A stretch of 19,899 nt of DNA from an uncultured Peptoniphilus sp. GTDB lineage: Bacteria; Bacillota; Clostridia; Tissierellales; Peptoniphilaceae. The stretch lies in NCBI RefSeq assembly GCF_943913915.1, contig NZ_CALUAA010000016.1, positions 1-19,899 on the forward strand, read 5' to 3'. Both the position numbers and the translations under genes were made by a program. Numbering within the stretch: position 1 is the stretch's first letter; each line of letters opens with the position of its first letter. The notes beneath the pieces are model-generated. The model ran no database searches and was not told the DNA's origin. It was given only the letters and a program-made list of their open reading frames with translations. Of the stretch, positions 19,794 to 19,899 are shown piece by piece.

Positions 19794-19899
19794 ATCGCCT
19801 CTGTCTTCTATTGATTATTTAAATATTAAAAAAATTAATTCCCTATAAACAGACATTTCTTATCTAGTTAAAAAAACTCTCATAGAATCACTCAATACA

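Noticed and set aside
1..19899. CRISPR array, insertion sequence, prophage or tRNA
   Set aside because: I looked for repeated spacers, transposase motifs, flanking direct repeats and tRNA-like cloverleafs and saw none; the content is core metabolism and transport.

Overview
The window looks like a stretch of core chromosome from an anaerobic, low-to-mid GC Firmicute. A Tissierellia/Peptoniphilaceae-like or clostridial relative is my inference; no marker gene here fixes the genus. Supporting signs are a clostridial 2[4Fe-4S] ferredoxin, a T-box-controlled serS, a yybP-ykoY riboswitch, strong GGAGG ribosome binding sites, TTGACA/TATAAT promoters and an FeoB-associated Cys-rich peptide. I see no phage, transposon, CRISPR or tRNA. 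All genes but one read on the minus strand.

Layout from left to right. Positions 1-261 hold no gene but carry three tandem consensus promoters firing leftward out of the window, as expected upstream of an rRNA operon. Next come a small GNAT acetyltransferase, an LCP cell-wall ligase, and a two-gene operon of type 2 IPP isomerase (fni) and thioredoxin reductase (trxB). A P-type ATPase of the Ca2+ type follows. Its leader is a manganese-type yybP-ykoY riboswitch with an attached terminator, so the pump probably handles Mn2+ (or Mn2+/Ca2+). Upstream of it are an overlapping pair: a sodium:solute symporter and a metallophosphoesterase-like protein lacking the usual first metal motif. The only plus-strand gene, a secreted stalk-domain protein, is divergent from this pair and converges on serS. 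The serS product looks archaeal-type, yet its leader is a bacterial T-box.

The right half holds a ferredoxin gene, a ferrous-iron uptake operon (feoA2-feoA-feoB-Cys-rich FeoB partner), and a tightly packed three-gene operon of radical SAM enzyme, PLP-dependent Orn/Lys/Arg-decarboxylase-like protein and YciI-like protein. The window ends with a small membrane protein and a Gate-domain (YjiH-like) membrane protein whose long leader carries several small hairpins.

Metal handling recurs: the feo operon brings in Fe2+, ferredoxin and the radical SAM enzyme use Fe-S clusters, and the riboswitch-controlled ATPase probably guards against excess Mn2+. Nearly every transcription unit has a visible promoter and intrinsic terminator, and no gene-free stretch exceeds 300 bases. 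The most interesting points are the riboswitch/ATPase pairing, the SerRS type, the radical SAM-decarboxylase operon, the symporter-phosphoesterase pair and the triple promoter at the left edge.
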